From contig MLAK01000089.1 of assembly GCA_001839685.1 (NCBI GenBank), positions 53,650 to 117,649 of the forward strand: DNA of 64,000 nucleotides. Direction: 5' to 3'. The notes under the pieces are model-generated. The model saw only the letters and a program-made list of their open reading frames with translations, did no database searches and was not told the DNA's origin. The stretch comes from Tritrichomonas foetus. Taxonomy: Eukaryota; Parabasalia; Tritrichomonadida; Tritrichomonadidae. Positions 39,986 through 49,502 of this stretch are shown here, piece after piece (the first letter of the stretch is position 1; the number at the start of each line of letters is the position of its first letter). The position numbers and the translations under genes were made by a program.

Positions 39986-40519
39986 TTAAAATCCGCAAAC
40001 AGTTGGGCGTTTGTGGCTGAGGATCTTCTTCTGGTATGAGTGTGTTGGGCGGATTTCTGTCTTAGAGATTGGATACTTGACAACACTAGTTTCGTCAACG
40101 AATTGTCCGACGTGGCGGTGCTTGACATCCTTTGGTTGGATTTCTGCGATACGGATGATTGAGATTTGGTGTTGGTGGACGTTGTGTGTTCCGGCCATTT
40201 CTTGGTAGAGGCGGACAACGGCACCTTCGGTTGTTGTGTCACGGAATTCCTTATAGATGTTGTGTGTGCCACGGACTGAGTTGAATGTGAGCCAGATTCC
40301 GTAGCTCTTGACACGTGTTGGTTCTGGTTCGATGACTTGCTTCACAGCAAGAATTTCACCATGAACTGGCTTTAGGCGAGCAATGCGGGAAGCAACTGTC
40401 CAGAACTTAGACTTTGCGACAACCTCGTCATTGGCGAAAACTTGAACACGAATTGCTGGTGGATTTGGAACCTTCTCTGTTGGGTTTGGACGAGCAATGA
40501 CTTCGTAGTTTTTCAGCAT
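39986..40519 (-). CDS. RPL18A: 60S ribosomal protein eL20 (L18a)
   Basis: The 177-residue length matches eukaryotic eL20. Diagnostic stretches include YEVIARPNPTE, VFANDEVVAKSKFW, HGEILAVKQVIE, VKSYGIWLTFNSVRGTHNIYKE and GAVVRLYQEMAGTH, with a C-terminal SHKRPTVCGF. It is a constituent of the large ribosomal subunit near the 5S RNA/P-stalk region. The coding sequence is the most GC-rich and codon-biased of the window, typical of ribosomal protein genes. The start is the only plausible ATG. Certain. Confidence 0.97.
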   Translation of the reverse strand: MLKNYEVIARPNPTEKVPNPPAIRVQVFANDEVVAKSKFWTVASRIARLKPVHGEILAVKQVIEPEPTRVKSYGIWLTFNSVRGTHNIYKEFRDTTTEGAVVRLYQEMAGTHNVHQHQISIIRIAEIQPKDVKHRHVGQFVDETSVVKYPISKTEIRPTHSYQKKILSHKRPTVCGF

Positions 40520-41033
40520 TGGAAAGGTCGACCAAACCGGAAAATTGAAAGAAGTGTGTTTGATTTTTATTATTTTTCATATCAAATGTCACATAGTAGC
40601 TTTTTCGCCATACAATTTTCATTGATTATCTCGGCTAGCAAATTAGTTTTTAATAATTTTTTAGTTGTTATATCGTTTATATATTATTTTATTATCAATT
40701 TTCACTTTGCATGAAGGAAAATAAAAAGTGATCAAATTGGTCGATATCTTTCCATGCTTTGACCCATAATATTTTTAGACTGGATATTATATCATCTTAG
40801 GATTGTAATACTTGAATGTACCAAAAAAATTACCTTTCATTCGATAATAATTCGATAGAAACGCGATCAACTTTTTGGATCGGTTATGGTTAAAATTTCA
40901 CCATTCATTACATAAATTTTTACGGTGAAGAAAACGATTTTCGATAGAAATAAAATTTTTTACTCCATCAATTGAGCAAAGAATTTCAAACTTTTTGTGA
41001 TAAGCTTATCTTGCTATTTTATTTTTTTGAACG
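40520..41033. other. Divergent intergenic spacer
   Basis: It should contain promoters for eL20 and the Pro/Gln/Tyr-rich gene. AAACTTTTTG (inverse of the recurrent motif) is at 40988-40997. Confidence 0.5.
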
Positions 41034-41660
41034 ATGTACCCAGGACAAATCTACGAACAACAAAAGAAAATGCAAAAGCAGCAATTGAAGCAAGCCAAAG
41101 CACAAGTTAAAGCCCAAGCCTACGCCGCAGCTGGACAAGGTATCAGACCTTATCCAGGATATGCTCCACCACCAGGCCAGCCAGCTCCATACGGACAACC
41201 ACCAGCTGGGTATCCAAGCCAGCCACCATATGGAGCATACCCGCCACAACAAAATCCTTACGCTCAGCCAAATCCCTATCAGCAGCCAAATCCTTACCAG
41301 CAACAGCCAAATCCATACGCGCAACCAAACCCTTATCAACAGCCAAATCCTTACCAACAACAACCGACATCAAATCCATACGCACAACCAAATCCATATC
41401 AACAGCAGGCTCCACCACCACAGCCAGCTCCATATGGACAACCACCAGCCGGATACCAGCCACCACCACAACCATCGCCTTATGGTGCTCCACAAATGCC
41501 ACAATCCGCACAAATGTCTCAGCAGCCGCAGCAATTCCAAGCACCAATGATGCAGCCAGCTCAACAACCACAACAACAAAACACATACGGCTATCCAAAT
41601 CAACAACAACAGCCTCAGATGCAACAAAATCAATATCCAAGCGTGCCAACTATCTTTTAA
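41034..41660 (+). CDS. Pro/Gln/Tyr-rich low-complexity protein
   Basis: The 208-residue protein has a short basic/Gln coiled segment (residues 7-32), then over 150 residues of P-Y-x-Q-P and N-P-Y-x-Q-P repeats, ending Q-rich (VPTIF). The base composition is strongly biased and codon use is optimal-looking (CCA, CAA), suggesting high expression. Proteins of this kind in other eukaryotes are annexin/ALG-2-type N-terminal tails, shisa-like or phase-separating adaptor proteins. Here there is no attached folded domain or membrane segment. The function is unknown; a role as an adaptor for WW/SH3-like or penta-EF-hand partners is only a suggestion. Confidence 0.7.
   Translation: MYPGQIYEQQKKMQKQQLKQAKAQVKAQAYAAAGQGIRPYPGYAPPPGQPAPYGQPPAGYPSQPPYGAYPPQQNPYAQPNPYQQPNPYQQQPNPYAQPNPYQQPNPYQQQPTSNPYAQPNPYQQQAPPPQPAPYGQPPAGYQPPPQPSPYGAPQMPQSAQMSQQPQQFQAPMMQPAQQPQQQNTYGYPNQQQQPQMQQNQYPSVPTIF
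41255..41405 (+). repeat. Coding repeat (NPYxQP units)
   Basis: About nine imperfect 18-24 bp units encode Asn-Pro-Tyr-Gln-Gln-Pro variants in tandem, the likely site of length variation. Confidence 0.8.
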
Positions 41661-41707
41661 TGTCTTTTTAAATTAAGTTTAAATTTATTTTCCTTCTTTT
41701 TGGATTT

Positions 41708-41945
41708 TTCCATTTTCATTTCTTTCCCATTTTCACTTCTTTCCCATTTTCATTTCTTTCCCATTTTCANNNNNNNNNNNNNNNNNNNNNNNNNNNNNNN
41801 NNNNNNNNNNNNNNNNNNNNNNNNNNNNNNNNNNNNNNNNNNNNNNNNNNNNNNNNNNNNNNNNNNNNNNNNNNNNNNNNNNNNNNNNNNNNNNNNNNNT
41901 TCTTTCCCATTTTCATTTCTTTCCCATTTTCATTTCTTTTCAATT
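41708..41945. repeat. 17-bp pyrimidine-rich minisatellite enclosing an assembly gap
   Basis: Units of TTTCTTTCCCATTTTCA flank a 130-base gap (41770-41899). It is located between convergent genes, just 3' of the stop at 41660. Confidence 0.9.
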
Positions 41946-42291
41946 TTCTCTTATTATTATGTTGATCTATCATGAAATGATAAGAAATTATATTCAAAAT
42001 AATAAGATACACGTATAGAATGTTAGAGAATATGTGAAGATCAAAAGGTTGATGAGTTCATAAAACAATTGTGTCTACTTACTATAATTTTTCAGTGATC
42101 TTATTGATGTGATGATTAAATCTTTAAAGGATTTTCTTTTACATTAGAAAACAAAATAATGCTGACTTGATAATGAAACGAATCAAGAAAACAGAATTTT
42201 ATGTATTAAAGTAATAACGACTAATATTTTATAATATCAAATACTTTATTCGTAAACAAACAGAAAAATAAAAGTTTGAATGAAGGAAATG
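41946..42291. other. Convergent intergenic spacer
   Basis: AT-rich. Nothing recognisable. Confidence 0.4.
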
Positions 42292-43593
42292 TTACACTTC
42301 GGATAACACAACATCAACCATTTGATCCATTTCATCTGTAAGGGTAAACTTACTCATACTATGACTCTGATTTTCATCTATTTCCGCATTATCTTCACTA
42401 TCACCTTGTTCCTCTTCTTCAAGTTCTTGATATACATTATCATCATCATTTTCACTGGTAAAATGAAATATTTCTCTTGAGGAATCATTTGTATCATGAC
42501 TAATTTCTTGAATCTTATTCGTAATGTTTTGAGCATTTGAAGCATCTTTCAATTTTGTTTTTCGATTAAAATGTTCTCCTGCAGCAGTAATTACAACTGC
42601 AGAGTTATTTGAGCTACTATGAATGAATTTGGGCTTTTGTTTATTCGACATTTGACATGTTTTTAATTCTATTGTTCTTTCCATCCAAAAAGTAAATATT
42701 TTGGCTCTTCGTCGAAATTGTGAAAGATATCGAAGAAGTTCAAATTTAGTAAATCCATTAAATTGTTGATAATGAACACTTCTGTATATTTTCTCAGATT
42801 TGTTTATATTTCTTTTGACTCGTATATTATTATCAATGTGGTTATCAATATTATCATCAATGTTTTCGTTTTCATTTTCATACTTCTTAGGCTTTATTGG
42901 CTTATTTTGTTTTTTCCTATTTTTATTGGCTTTAGCAAGTTTTCTAGGATATTCTGCTTTTTTCTTCGATAGTTTATGATATGATTTGCGATTCGTTTTA
43001 GTGGATTTGTTTGGTACGATTAAATCATCAACATTATTTTCATTATCAGGAAGATTATTATAGTTATTATTATGATTATTATAGTTGTTATAGTTATCAT
43101 GATTATTATTATTATAGTTGAGGTTATTATTATTGGCATTTTGCTTCGGTGGAATTCTCGGATAAACATAATCATCATCAATATCACCACCATTTCCACC
43201 AATTTCATAATTTTTTACTTTTTGGTAGATTTCATTAGCAAAATATTTCGGTGGAGCTTTTGGATAAACATAATCATCGTCTTTATCACCTCCATTTCCA
43301 CCTATTACATTTCCTTCATTGTCGACATTTTTAAAGTCGTTTTTTACATAGGGCCTTTCTTCCCATGTGCATAACCTCGATTTTTTGGGCATTGTCCGCT
43401 TGACAATTTTATTTATATTGAGATAAGATTCAATTTTGTCGTCTTCTTTCGGTTGTCGATTTTCTTTCACATTCGAAACAATGCGGTTTTCTTTGATTGG
43501 TTTCTTACTTTTTACTCTCGCATGACTTCGTTTTTCCATAGAATGACGATTTTGGAACTGTACGTTAATTGATCTCGCAAAGTTATTAGACAT
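42292..43593 (-). CDS. Asn/Lys-rich protein of unknown function
   Basis: The 433-residue protein is highly basic at the N-terminus (about 10-55, with KRSHARVKSKKPIK) and acidic at the C-terminus (about 370-415). Two direct repeats of a 35-40-residue module share the core GGNGGDxDDDYVYP followed by PPK (about 97-145). An Asn/Tyr/His-rich run follows (about 150-185), then a basic stretch that could be a nuclear localisation signal (KANKNRKKQNKPIKPKK). A predicted helical segment (FTKFELLRYLSQFRRRAKIFTFWME) around 275-300 is the only ordered-looking part. No family is recognised. Confidence 0.65.
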   Translation of the reverse strand: MSNNFARSINVQFQNRHSMEKRSHARVKSKKPIKENRIVSNVKENRQPKEDDKIESYLNINKIVKRTMPKKSRLCTWEERPYVKNDFKNVDNEGNVIGGNGGDKDDDYVYPKAPPKYFANEIYQKVKNYEIGGNGGDIDDDYVYPRIPPKQNANNNNLNYNNNNHDNYNNYNNHNNNYNNLPDNENNVDDLIVPNKSTKTNRKSYHKLSKKKAEYPRKLAKANKNRKKQNKPIKPKKYENENENIDDNIDNHIDNNIRVKRNINKSEKIYRSVHYQQFNGFTKFELLRYLSQFRRRAKIFTFWMERTIELKTCQMSNKQKPKFIHSSSNNSAVVITAAGEHFNRKTKLKDASNAQNITNKIQEISHDTNDSSREIFHFTSENDDDNVYQELEEEEQGDSEDNAEIDENQSHSMSKFTLTDEMDQMVDVVLSEV

Positions 43594-43620
43594 TTTCTCA
43601 AGATTTTGGAGAAGCCCAAT

Positions 43621-43684
43621 GAAACATTGGTCTAATGGTTGAATGTTACCTTGAAAAGGTCTGGGTTCGATTCCATGATGATTT
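43621..43684 (+). tRNA. tRNA-Phe(GAA)-like sequence, probably a pseudogene
   Basis: GAAACAT at the 5' end pairs 6 of 7 with ATGATTT at the 3' end. An A-box-like TGGTCTAATGGTT, an anticodon loop TTGAAAA (anticodon GAA) and a perfect B-box GGTTCGATTCC are in order. The total is only 64 nt: the variable loop is absent and the D, anticodon and T stems pair poorly. It is best read as an internally deleted tRNA pseudogene or a tRNA-derived element in the spacer between divergent genes. Confidence 0.35.
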
Positions 43685-43979
43685 AAAATTTTTGTCTCAT
43701 GATTTTTTTGTGCACGTTAATTATATTTCTTCCATTTCGTCAAAAAAGCATTTTCTTGTCATTCAAACATTATATTTCATTTTAAAAATGATTTTTCTTT
43801 TATAAATAGATGAAAAAAAGAAATAATCAAAAAATATAATATCGTATAAATTTATTAGTTGATCTTCAATTAAAATTCTAGATTACATCATAACTGCTAC
43901 TCCTAATGATAATTATTGGCAAGTTTTATTTTTCGTTTTTGTGGAAGTTTTGATTTTGTGTCGGTTTAAGAATTTTCGA

Positions 43980-44990
43980 ATGCTCGCCGACGAAAATCGC
44001 TTCTTCAAGTGCGTCGACAACACCGATTTGAAACAACAGGATAACTGCCAAACAATCACCAGCGAGATTCAGGAGGGCGAAGATAGCGAATACAGTGATC
44101 CAGAATTTAATAGCGATAGTGAATACGAAGATTCAGAAGAAACGGATGAGACAGCAGATCAAACAAGTAGCGAATATAACAACTTTGTTGATAATACGAC
44201 ATTATTCGATAAAATTCATAGTCAAATGTTGATTGATGAAAAATCGATGAACATTTCGGTCGACAGAATTCTTTCAATTCAGCCAGAAATCACATTAAAT
44301 GATCGAGATAGGGTCGTCAGTTGGATTTTCAATGCTCACAAAAAGCTCGAATATACAAGTGTGATAATTCATAACGCAATTGCGTTTTTGAATATTTTGA
44401 TTTCGAATCTTCCTGTTCAGTTAAGCGAGTTGAAATTAATGACATTGGTTTGTTACGGTCTTGCGTCAAAACTGGAAATAAAATCGCAGAGCACGATCAA
44501 CGAAATTTGCCAAATAACCGGTGAGAATTTTGACCATGAAAAAATTATAATGGCTGAATACAAAATTTTGGAGGCCCTTTCGTTCAAATTATCATATCCA
44601 ACAATAAAATCATTTTTGAAAAGATATTTGTTCGTTGCCCATAGTACACAAGACAATATTGAAGTGACAAACGTTGTTGATTTCCTGACAGAATGTTTCA
44701 TTGAAAAAGCTGTCATTAATAATCTGTATTTGAAATATCGTCCGTCAATAATCGCTTCTGCTGCAGTCGCTGTTGGATATGCAAGTACTGGCGACTTTGT
44801 TACTGCTAAGAAAGTTATAAGTGACGCACAATGTGATGAAAGCTGGCTGATGAAGGAATGCGTATCGAATTTCACAGTTATTGGACAGAAAATTGTAAAG
44901 GCGTTGAAGCACTTCAATGGAACATCAGATCCAATCGTTAGGTTGCTTGGTAACGTTAATTTTGATTATGATTTTTCTTTTTGTTGCTAA
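43980..44990 (+). CDS. Cyclin (cyclin-box protein, A/B-like)
   Basis: The 336-residue protein starts at the ATG at 43980; the upstream frame opens only with GTG. An acidic Ser/Glu/Asp-rich N-terminus (about 30-70) leads into the cyclin N box (about 90-215): RVVSWIFNAHKKLEYTSVIIHNAIAFLNIL, KLMTLVCYGLASKLE, and EYKILEALSFKLSYPTIKSFLKRY. A probable second cyclin fold extends to about 310 (LYLKYRPSIIASAAVAVGYA). It should bind and activate a cyclin-dependent kinase in cell-cycle control. The MRAIL-type hydrophobic patch is replaced by DRVVSW. The acidic N-terminus lacks a clear destruction box. Family call good; subtype unsure. Confidence 0.85.
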   Translation: MLADENRFFKCVDNTDLKQQDNCQTITSEIQEGEDSEYSDPEFNSDSEYEDSEETDETADQTSSEYNNFVDNTTLFDKIHSQMLIDEKSMNISVDRILSIQPEITLNDRDRVVSWIFNAHKKLEYTSVIIHNAIAFLNILISNLPVQLSELKLMTLVCYGLASKLEIKSQSTINEICQITGENFDHEKIIMAEYKILEALSFKLSYPTIKSFLKRYLFVAHSTQDNIEVTNVVDFLTECFIEKAVINNLYLKYRPSIIASAAVAVGYASTGDFVTAKKVISDAQCDESWLMKECVSNFTVIGQKIVKALKHFNGTSDPIVRLLGNVNFDYDFSFCC

Positions 44991-45273
44991 CTAAAAATGA
45001 TGCCGTTTACTAATTTGTTTTTTTTGAATGCAATAGGTCAAATTTTGAAACAAAAGGTAAATTTATTGAATGACAATATTCAAATAATCCATTCAAAATT
45101 TTGAATAAATAACCCAAAATCATATCATATCACATAAAACTAATTTCTCGTGATAAAATCAATAATATAATATAATGTGTATTATTAAATCGAATAAACG
45201 ATGGTGCCAATCAATATGAAATGAAATTAAAATTTGGAAAAATGCATTAGAATGGAAAATTCAAACATTTTTA
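44991..45273. other. Convergent intergenic spacer
   Basis: Short AT-rich spacer without features. Confidence 0.4.
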
Positions 45274-48200
45274 TTAACAAATAGATTGATAATTCATTGA
45301 ACGATACTTTCTTGCAATATCCTTAATGGCCATTTGGAAATTAACACTGTTAACTTCATCAACTTCAAAATTGTTCAATTCATCAAACTCTTCAAGAAAT
45401 GTCAAAATAATGCTATTTTTTTCATTGGTTAATTTTGTTTTAATGGAATTTAGTTCTTCTTTATATTTGGTTTCTGTTGCAAGTGATTTAAAAGAGAACT
45501 GAGAGTTTAAAACATCAATTTCTCTTTTAGCTTGTTCTTTTACGGATTGTAGCTGTAATTCAATTGCTTTTTTAGCAAGAACAAGTTTATTCATCTCTTC
45601 ATTCATCATTTTTGTCTGATTTTCGTTAACAGTTATTGATTCCTGGAATTTATTTGACAAAATTTGGTTTTCTTCAACTTGTTCTTTCATAACTTTTATA
45701 GATTCCCTTAATTTTGTCTTAAGTTCATTTTGAATTTTTACGAGCTGAATAATTTCAGCTTTTTTGGATTGTTCTTGTTGACTCAAACTCGAATGAAGCT
45801 GTTGAATCTTTTCTTGTAAGAGTCTAACAGTATTTTGATATTTCTCTTCTTTAACAGTTAAATTTTGCATGAGCTCATCATTTGATTTTTGCAAAGTTTT
45901 ATTTTTTTCTTCATTTTCAATAGAAATTTTAGAGATTTTGATTGTTAAATTTTTAAGTTCTTGATTTCTTTTTTCAAGAGATTCTTCATACCTGTGCAGT
46001 TCTTCAATATGCTTTGATTTTATTTGGGATGATTCAATTTGAAGCTTTTCGTAGTTTTTTTGAAGGGATTCTAGTTGTGATGTTTTTATCTCCAATTGGG
46101 TTTGTAAAACAGTTGCATCATTCACAAGTGTTCGCATATTATCTTCAAGATTCTGGACTTTTTCATTTTGCTTATTAAATTGATCATCAGAAATATTATT
46201 TCTTGATTTCTTAAGCTTTTTGATTTTCTGTTTATAATTATCAATTTTATTACTAATTTCAATAGCTTGTTGTGAACCAAAATGATACTTAAAATCCTCT
46301 ACAAGTGAAGACATTGAATTAACTTGATCATTAAGTTTGTTAATTTCTTCATCTTCTTTTACGTTAATGATTATTTGTATGGTTAACAGATCAACTAATT
46401 GTTGTGTTGTTAATTCGCCTTCAATAAGCTTATTCATTGATTTTATTCTATTATCCAAAGATCCAGCAAACAAAGAATTGGGAGAACAGTACTTATTTTC
46501 AAAATGAGTTGTAACTAAATCAACTAATGACTCTTTGGAATATTTATGATCAACAATTAGAGAAATTGATTTTATTAGTGAATCTGTATTAAAAATAGAA
46601 CCTTTTTCGTTCGAATTTAACATTATACCAATTTCTTTACAAACCAATTGAAGTTTCAATGATGGTTGAATTGTTTTTTCGTTTAAAATATTATTTATTT
46701 TCTGTTGTAAATTGGAATTTATATGTGGGAAGATTAACGATGTTAGAATATTTAATATTTGAGGCTCAGGCGTTTTATTTTTTATTTTATTGAGAAGTTG
46801 TATTATTTTTTGATCTTGATTCTTAGATAGAAGTTCATATAAACTCAACATTTGTGTCTGAGTTTGTATAATATTTACAAACTTTCTTCTTTCATTTGAT
46901 AATAATGATATTTCATCTTTTTGTTGATTAATTAGGTTTTCAAATTTATCAAAAGTTGATATATATTTCATTTTATCATCATTTTTTTCCAAAGGAGAAT
47001 AATCAGAAGATTCATCTTGTCTAAAAGTTGATAATGCTTTTACTTGAGATTCTAAAAGCTCTTTTTCTCTTTCTAATTTTTTATTTATCTCTGCAGATTT
47101 ATCAAGTTGATCTTTAATATTTCCTAATTCTTTATCATTCTGTTTATATAATGAACTCAGATGATTAATTTTTTTAGATAATTCAGTATTGCCACTTTGA
47201 TATTGTTGAAGTTTCTTTGCAGCAAAAATGGCTTTACTTTTATATTTATTGGAATTTTCAGTTTGTAGTTTAAGTTTTTGATTTAAATCACTATTTTCTG
47301 CTTTTAATGTTCCCAGTTCTTGGATAAGTTTCAGATATTCTTTATCTTCATCATTACTTGGATTAGTTAATCTTTCTTGAAGTTCACGAATTCGTTCATC
47401 CTTACTTTTAATCATTTGTTCAAATTTCTCGATTTCATCCTTTCTATCTTCGTGAAGCTGATTAATAATATTTTGTAAGCTTTGTTCATGTTCTTTATCA
47501 GTTTCACTTTGTTTAACAAGTATTTGCAATTTGGTTGTCTGATCGGAGCATGTAACTTTCAAGTTTTCATTTTCTTTTTTTATATTATTTAATTCTTCCT
47601 TTAAATCTGAACACTTTTGCGAGATTCTAGCGCATTTTTTCTTCAAACCAGAAACAAGTGTTTTATTTTCTTGCAGCTGAGATTGAAAATTGAGTATTTT
47701 CTTTGAATATTCATTTATTTGCTCAGTTTGAGACTGAATTTGTGCCGTATTTTTGTTTTCTCTTTCTTTCCTATCATTTTCTATATAAGTAATGAGTTGT
47801 TCAAAAGAAGTGTAATTTGTATTGAATAGATCATTTAATTCTTTGAGAAATTTTTCCTTTTCAAGCAAGTAATTGTTACCTTGATTATTAAGAATCGTGA
47901 TTTTATCTTCAGCTTGTTTTATTTTTAAAATCGTTTCTTTTAATTGATTTTGGATTTCTAATTTCTGTTTGTTAAGCTGCTGATATAAAAAAGATTGTTC
48001 TCTGTTCTTTTCTTCTAAGTCTTGATTTTTTTGCTGTGAAATTCGAAGTTTTTGTTGGTATCCATCAACTTTTAATTTTGTTTCTTGAAGTTGCGTTAAT
48101 AACAGTGAATTTTTGGCGTTTACCTTTTCTATTTCTTCTGTAAATTTTAGTGCTCTATCGAGTTGATTTCTTAAAGATTGATTTTCGGTAATTAATGCAT

Positions 48201-48309
48201 TATTATCGTTTTGAAAGCGAGAAAATTCGGATTCTTCTAACAGGGTACTTGAAAGTGAAAGGTTTGGATCTGAGTCATCAATTAGTCTTTCATTTGACTC
48301 AGAATCCAT
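45274..48309 (-). CDS. Long coiled-coil protein
   Basis: The 1,011-residue protein is coiled coil from about residue 30 to 475, a more compact non-coil region from about 480 to 625 (with LLSKNQDQKIIQLLNKIK and SLIFPHINSNLQQK), then coiled coil again from about 640 to 960. The terminal 45 residues form a short conserved-looking helical tail (FQMAIKDIARKYRSMN). Heptads are rich in Leu, Ile, Gln, Lys and Glu. No kinesin, myosin or SMC head is present. This fits a golgin, centrosomal or flagellar rod type of protein; no specific orthologue is claimed. A GTACGTTTA motif lies 16 bases upstream of the ATG. Confidence 0.8.
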   Translation of the reverse strand: MDSESNERLIDDSDPNLSLSSTLLEESEFSRFQNDNNALITENQSLRNQLDRALKFTEEIEKVNAKNSLLLTQLQETKLKVDGYQQKLRISQQKNQDLEEKNREQSFLYQQLNKQKLEIQNQLKETILKIKQAEDKITILNNQGNNYLLEKEKFLKELNDLFNTNYTSFEQLITYIENDRKERENKNTAQIQSQTEQINEYSKKILNFQSQLQENKTLVSGLKKKCARISQKCSDLKEELNNIKKENENLKVTCSDQTTKLQILVKQSETDKEHEQSLQNIINQLHEDRKDEIEKFEQMIKSKDERIRELQERLTNPSNDEDKEYLKLIQELGTLKAENSDLNQKLKLQTENSNKYKSKAIFAAKKLQQYQSGNTELSKKINHLSSLYKQNDKELGNIKDQLDKSAEINKKLEREKELLESQVKALSTFRQDESSDYSPLEKNDDKMKYISTFDKFENLINQQKDEISLLSNERRKFVNIIQTQTQMLSLYELLSKNQDQKIIQLLNKIKNKTPEPQILNILTSLIFPHINSNLQQKINNILNEKTIQPSLKLQLVCKEIGIMLNSNEKGSIFNTDSLIKSISLIVDHKYSKESLVDLVTTHFENKYCSPNSLFAGSLDNRIKSMNKLIEGELTTQQLVDLLTIQIIINVKEDEEINKLNDQVNSMSSLVEDFKYHFGSQQAIEISNKIDNYKQKIKKLKKSRNNISDDQFNKQNEKVQNLEDNMRTLVNDATVLQTQLEIKTSQLESLQKNYEKLQIESSQIKSKHIEELHRYEESLEKRNQELKNLTIKISKISIENEEKNKTLQKSNDELMQNLTVKEEKYQNTVRLLQEKIQQLHSSLSQQEQSKKAEIIQLVKIQNELKTKLRESIKVMKEQVEENQILSNKFQESITVNENQTKMMNEEMNKLVLAKKAIELQLQSVKEQAKREIDVLNSQFSFKSLATETKYKEELNSIKTKLTNEKNSIILTFLEEFDELNNFEVDEVNSVNFQMAIKDIARKYRSMNYQSIC

Positions 48310-48325
48310 GGAAATAATTAATTAA

Positions 48326-48334
48326 TAAACGTAC
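48326..48334 (-). promoter_or_regulatory. GTACGTTTA motif upstream of the coiled-coil gene
   Basis: In the sense orientation, ending 16 bases before the ATG at 48309; one of five occurrences near starts. Confidence 0.35.
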
Positions 48335-49502
48335 TTAAAGAAGGTCAAATTTAATTGACGAGTTTTTTTTGCATTGAAAAAGTGATAGTTCAACATTGAA
48401 TACTTTACATCATCTAATAATGATGAACAAACTTCATGATGGAGTTAAAATTATTAGATTGATTTCATCTACACCAAGAAATAAGCATTAACAAATTTCC
48501 TATTGAAAAATTGCCCTTTTGGTGAATAAATATTCGTCGATTCTGAAATTTGAGAAAGACGTAAAAAATGATTTGATTCAAAATTCAAGGTCAATTTTTA
48601 TCGAATATGTCAATTGTGAACTCCCCATCAATTCCAAAAGGGAGTGATTTTGGTATCAATTAAAAAGATTATTTCTTGATGATTTATGTGTAATATCCTA
48701 TTCTCTAAACACATTGAAAAAGTTCCATCTACACTATAAATGCTGATGACAATTTAATCGAACAACTACCCTAGAGGCAGTTTTGAATCCAGTCAAACAA
48801 TGTTTATTTTGTTTGGTCAAAATGCCGAGATATGAGATGAGGTGAGCCTACCAAATTTTTCAAGAACAAAATATTCGTATATGATGAAATCTATAATTAA
48901 ATAGGCAGGATTCCTGTATGAGAAATGTTTGTATACAGAAACTTTTTGTTTTCATTATACAGTCACAAATGAAGAATATCAATAGAATCATTCTGACCTT
49001 TTTTGAAGAATTAAGTCATTTATGATTATGATGTATATCCAAAATATTTCTGACCTTCAAATTCTTGGTTTAATGAGCTTCTCCTTGATTAATCTGTCTG
49101 CAATTGAATTAAAATGTGCTAAAAATTAATTTGAAAGATTCAATTTCTGATAAGAAAATTTGTTATCATTGAATTTTATCAAATTTATAATTTGAATTAT
49201 TGAATTCAGATTCAATGTTTTTTATTTTATCAATGGATTTCAATATAATTCAATATCTAATTTTCTCGGAGACTAATCTAGATAGTGTTAATATAGCTGA
49301 TTAATCATGCCAAAAATAGGATGATTGAAAAAGTGTTAAGAATTATTGAATTATGGATTCAAAATACGATATCATAAAAAGTTAAGATCCACACAAATCT
49401 TCAAATCAAATTAGGGATTTTCACACACGATTGTTTAAGAAAAAGTTGAAAATGATCATCAAAAAGTTAATAATTTGATTGAAAATTACGCTCAATCATC
49501 AT
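48335..49502. other. 1.2 kb divergent spacer
   Basis: The largest ungapped spacer in the right half, AT-rich, with no supported ORF. It has several AAAAAGT cores, including TAAAAAGTTA (49375-49384), GAAAAAGTTG (49439-49448) and CAAAAAGTTA (49460-49469), clustered upstream of the surface-protein gene. Confidence 0.5.
49375..49469 (+). promoter_or_regulatory. Cluster of three AAAAAGTT motifs upstream of surface protein
   Basis: Three copies in 95 bases, the last ending 33 bases before the ATG at 49503: the densest cluster of the recurrent element in the window. Confidence 0.4.

Noticed and set aside
41143..41649. Antisense and alternative-frame ORFs in the Pro/Gln/Tyr-rich gene
   Set aside because: Shadows of a low-complexity coding repeat; the plus frame starting at 41034 has the consistent codon bias.
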